Assembly: GCA_002482525.1 (NCBI GenBank)
Contig: DLGC01000006.1
Coordinates: 46,468 to 110,467, forward strand
Length of the DNA: 64,000 bases
From: Propionibacteriaceae bacterium UBA7704
GTDB lineage: Bacteria > Actinomycetota > Actinomycetes > Propionibacteriales > Propionibacteriaceae
Reading direction: 5' to 3'
Below the pieces are notes generated by a model. The model ran no database searches, was not told the DNA's origin, and saw nothing but the letters and a program-made list of their open reading frames with translations. The translations under genes were made by a program, and so were the position numbers. Below, piece after piece: positions 63,116 to 64,000 of the stretch (its first letter is position 1; each line of letters starts with the position of its first letter).

Positions 63116-63474
63116 GGCTGTTCCTCGGGGTTGGCTAGGTGGCCGAGCAGACGGTTGACCTTCGCCCACTCATACGGCGCTCCCGGTTCGACCGATTCCT
63201 CCAGGCTATCCGCCAATACGCGCAGTGCGGGAATGGCGGCGACGACGCGATGGTCGCGTATGAGCGCCTCGGCATCCCATCGCTTGGCCTCGTCATTAGA
63301 CTCGAGCCAGTCGATCAGGACAGTGTCAGCGATGGCGCGCTCGGCTGAGTCGAACCGCCCATAGAGCGCTGTTAGTTCGACGTACGCCTCGTGGGATGAC
63401 TTCGAGGCAATGGCATCGCGGTTGGCCTGATCGCGGAACGACTCAAAAGCTCGCCGGAACTCCTCGGGAGTCAT
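63112..63474 (-). CDS. putative immunity protein of toxin unit 3
   Basis: 120 residues, acidic, helical (MTPEEFRRAFESFRDQANRD start; DTVLIDWLESNDEAKRWDAE in the middle). Overlaps the toxin stop by 4 bases (ATGA). HEAT-like helical character is plausible; family not recognised. Confidence 0.68.
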   Translation of the reverse strand: MTPEEFRRAFESFRDQANRDAIASKSSHEAYVELTALYGRFDSAERAIADTVLIDWLESNDEAKRWDAEALIRDHRVVAAIPALRVLADSLEESVEPGAPYEWAKVNRLLGHLANPEEQP

Positions 63475-63995
63475 CGCGGTACCACCTTGATGAACTCCGG
63501 CGGGATCGCGTACGGGAACTGCATCTCGTAGCCGCCGCCAGGCATCGAGTATGTGCGTCTTCCGCTCGAGACCGTGCTCGACACCCGTGTCGGCGTCGGA
63601 ATGTCGTAACCGGCCTTCCGTAGCCCAGCCAGATCGATTCGGAGCACGGCATCCGGAAGAGCACGGTTGGGCGGCAGTGCCAACTCAAGCGAAGCCTGGA
63701 GTGGACTCAGAGATCCGTTGGGAGTCGCGTAGGCGCCCTTGTTCAGTCCGTTGGTCGTGATCGACTCGATCCACTTCGACGAGGTGTAATGAAAGGCCTC
63801 GTCCCCTGTTTTTGCGGATGTTCGTCCGGTGTTGTCACCGAGCCCGAAGACCTGCTCAACAATCCTGACCACACGCCCACGATCAAAACCCTTCAGAACA
63901 AACCCAGCCGCCTTACCAACAGCCCTACCCACAACACTACCGACAACACCACCAAACAAACCCGACACAGCACCCAAAACACTGCTACCCAACAT
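63471..63995 (-). CDS. carrier toxin unit 3, ART-HYD1-like C-terminal domain
   Basis: 174 residues. Carrier 1-59, junction TSAK, then a tip opening with FHYTSSKWIESITTNGLNKG (HYT at 69-71), followed by YATPNGSLSPLQASLELALP and DAVLRIDLAGLRKAGYDIP, and ending with a YEMQFPYAIPPEFIKVVP strand. The His-Tyr start and late Glu fit HYD1-type ADP-ribosyltransferase toxins; the match is by eye. No ribosome site precedes the ATG. A TAG lies two codons upstream in the other copies, and the window ends 5 bases beyond the ATG. Confidence 0.68.
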   Translation of the reverse strand: MLGSSVLGAVSGLFGGVVGSVVGRAVGKAAGFVLKGFDRGRVVRIVEQVFGLGDNTGRTSAKTGDEAFHYTSSKWIESITTNGLNKGAYATPNGSLSPLQASLELALPPNRALPDAVLRIDLAGLRKAGYDIPTPTRVSSTVSSGRRTYSMPGGGYEMQFPYAIPPEFIKVVPR

Positions 63996-64000
63996 GCACT
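63811..64000 (-). repeat. toxin-carrier repeat, copy 3 (cut by window edge)
   Basis: First 190 of 247 bases of the carrier repeat, matching copies 1 and 2 from the CCGCAAA junction to CATGCACT at the edge. Confidence 0.9.

Noticed and set aside
57464..64000. Prophage or transposon island
   Set aside because: No integrase, transposase, capsid or terminal repeats were found; the genes are toxin, immunity and regulator types only.

Overview
This is a GC-rich chromosomal window from an actinobacterium. Lineage-typical genes include IdeR and MntR (DtxR family), MsiK, DUF3027, DUF3263, DUF4032, a GroEL with a Gly-Gly-Met tail under two CIRCE elements, and a locus with the gene order of Mycobacterium tuberculosis Rv0081-Rv0087. 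Anaerobic ribonucleotide reductase and short REP-like repeats suggest a facultative member near Propionibacteriales, but that placement is inference. I saw no transposase, integrase, rRNA or CRISPR array.

Layout. 1-6.3 kb: lower meta-cleavage operon on the minus strand (aldehyde dehydrogenase, tautomerase, decarboxylase, aldolase, acylating acetaldehyde dehydrogenase, hydratase) facing a divergent IclR regulator. 6.4-10.5 kb: KimA-like potassium importer overlapping a shortened KdpD-like kinase and a KdpE-like regulator. 10.5-16.7 kb: qorB/HxlR redox pair, DUF2254 protein, mntH-mntR with a manganese box, ThrE-like exporter. 16.7-19.9 kb: class III ribonucleotide reductase nrdD-nrdG behind a cobalamin riboswitch and a promoter that overlaps an NrdR-like box. 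19.9-26.5 kb: GH1 glucosidase, TatA, a kinase fused to a GH13 phosphorylase-like enzyme, thioredoxin, IdeR. 26.6-42.6 kb: mostly housekeeping and transport genes, a GH71 glucanase, groEL, manA and tRNA-Thr. 42.8-50.2 kb: translationally coupled complex-I/formate-hydrogenlyase-like membrane complex led by an ArsR gene. 50.3-57.1 kb: DedA, msiK, DUF4032/GntR, cysS, rlmB, HsmA-like.

57.1-64 kb is the accessory region. Beyond a cluster of REP-like repeats lies a minus-strand array of small toxin and immunity genes. Three toxin genes start with the same roughly 60-residue Gly-rich carrier, inside a near-identical 247-bp repeat. Others start with Sec-type signal sequences. In all of them the variable toxin begins at the same short junction, read as T/V-A/S-A-K at the protein level and CCGCAAA in DNA. 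Recognisable toxin tips are AHH-type HNH nuclease (frameshifted), NucA/NucB-type DNase (one truncated copy, one copy with an in-frame stop), TNT-type NAD+ glycohydrolase, an ART-HYD1-like domain, and one unidentified domain. Each intact toxin is followed by a small overlapping or abutting gene, presumably its immunity gene. A plus-strand XRE regulator sits in the middle and a copy of its 3' end lies 1 kb away. The array looks like a recombining toxin-tip reservoir and runs off the right edge of the window.
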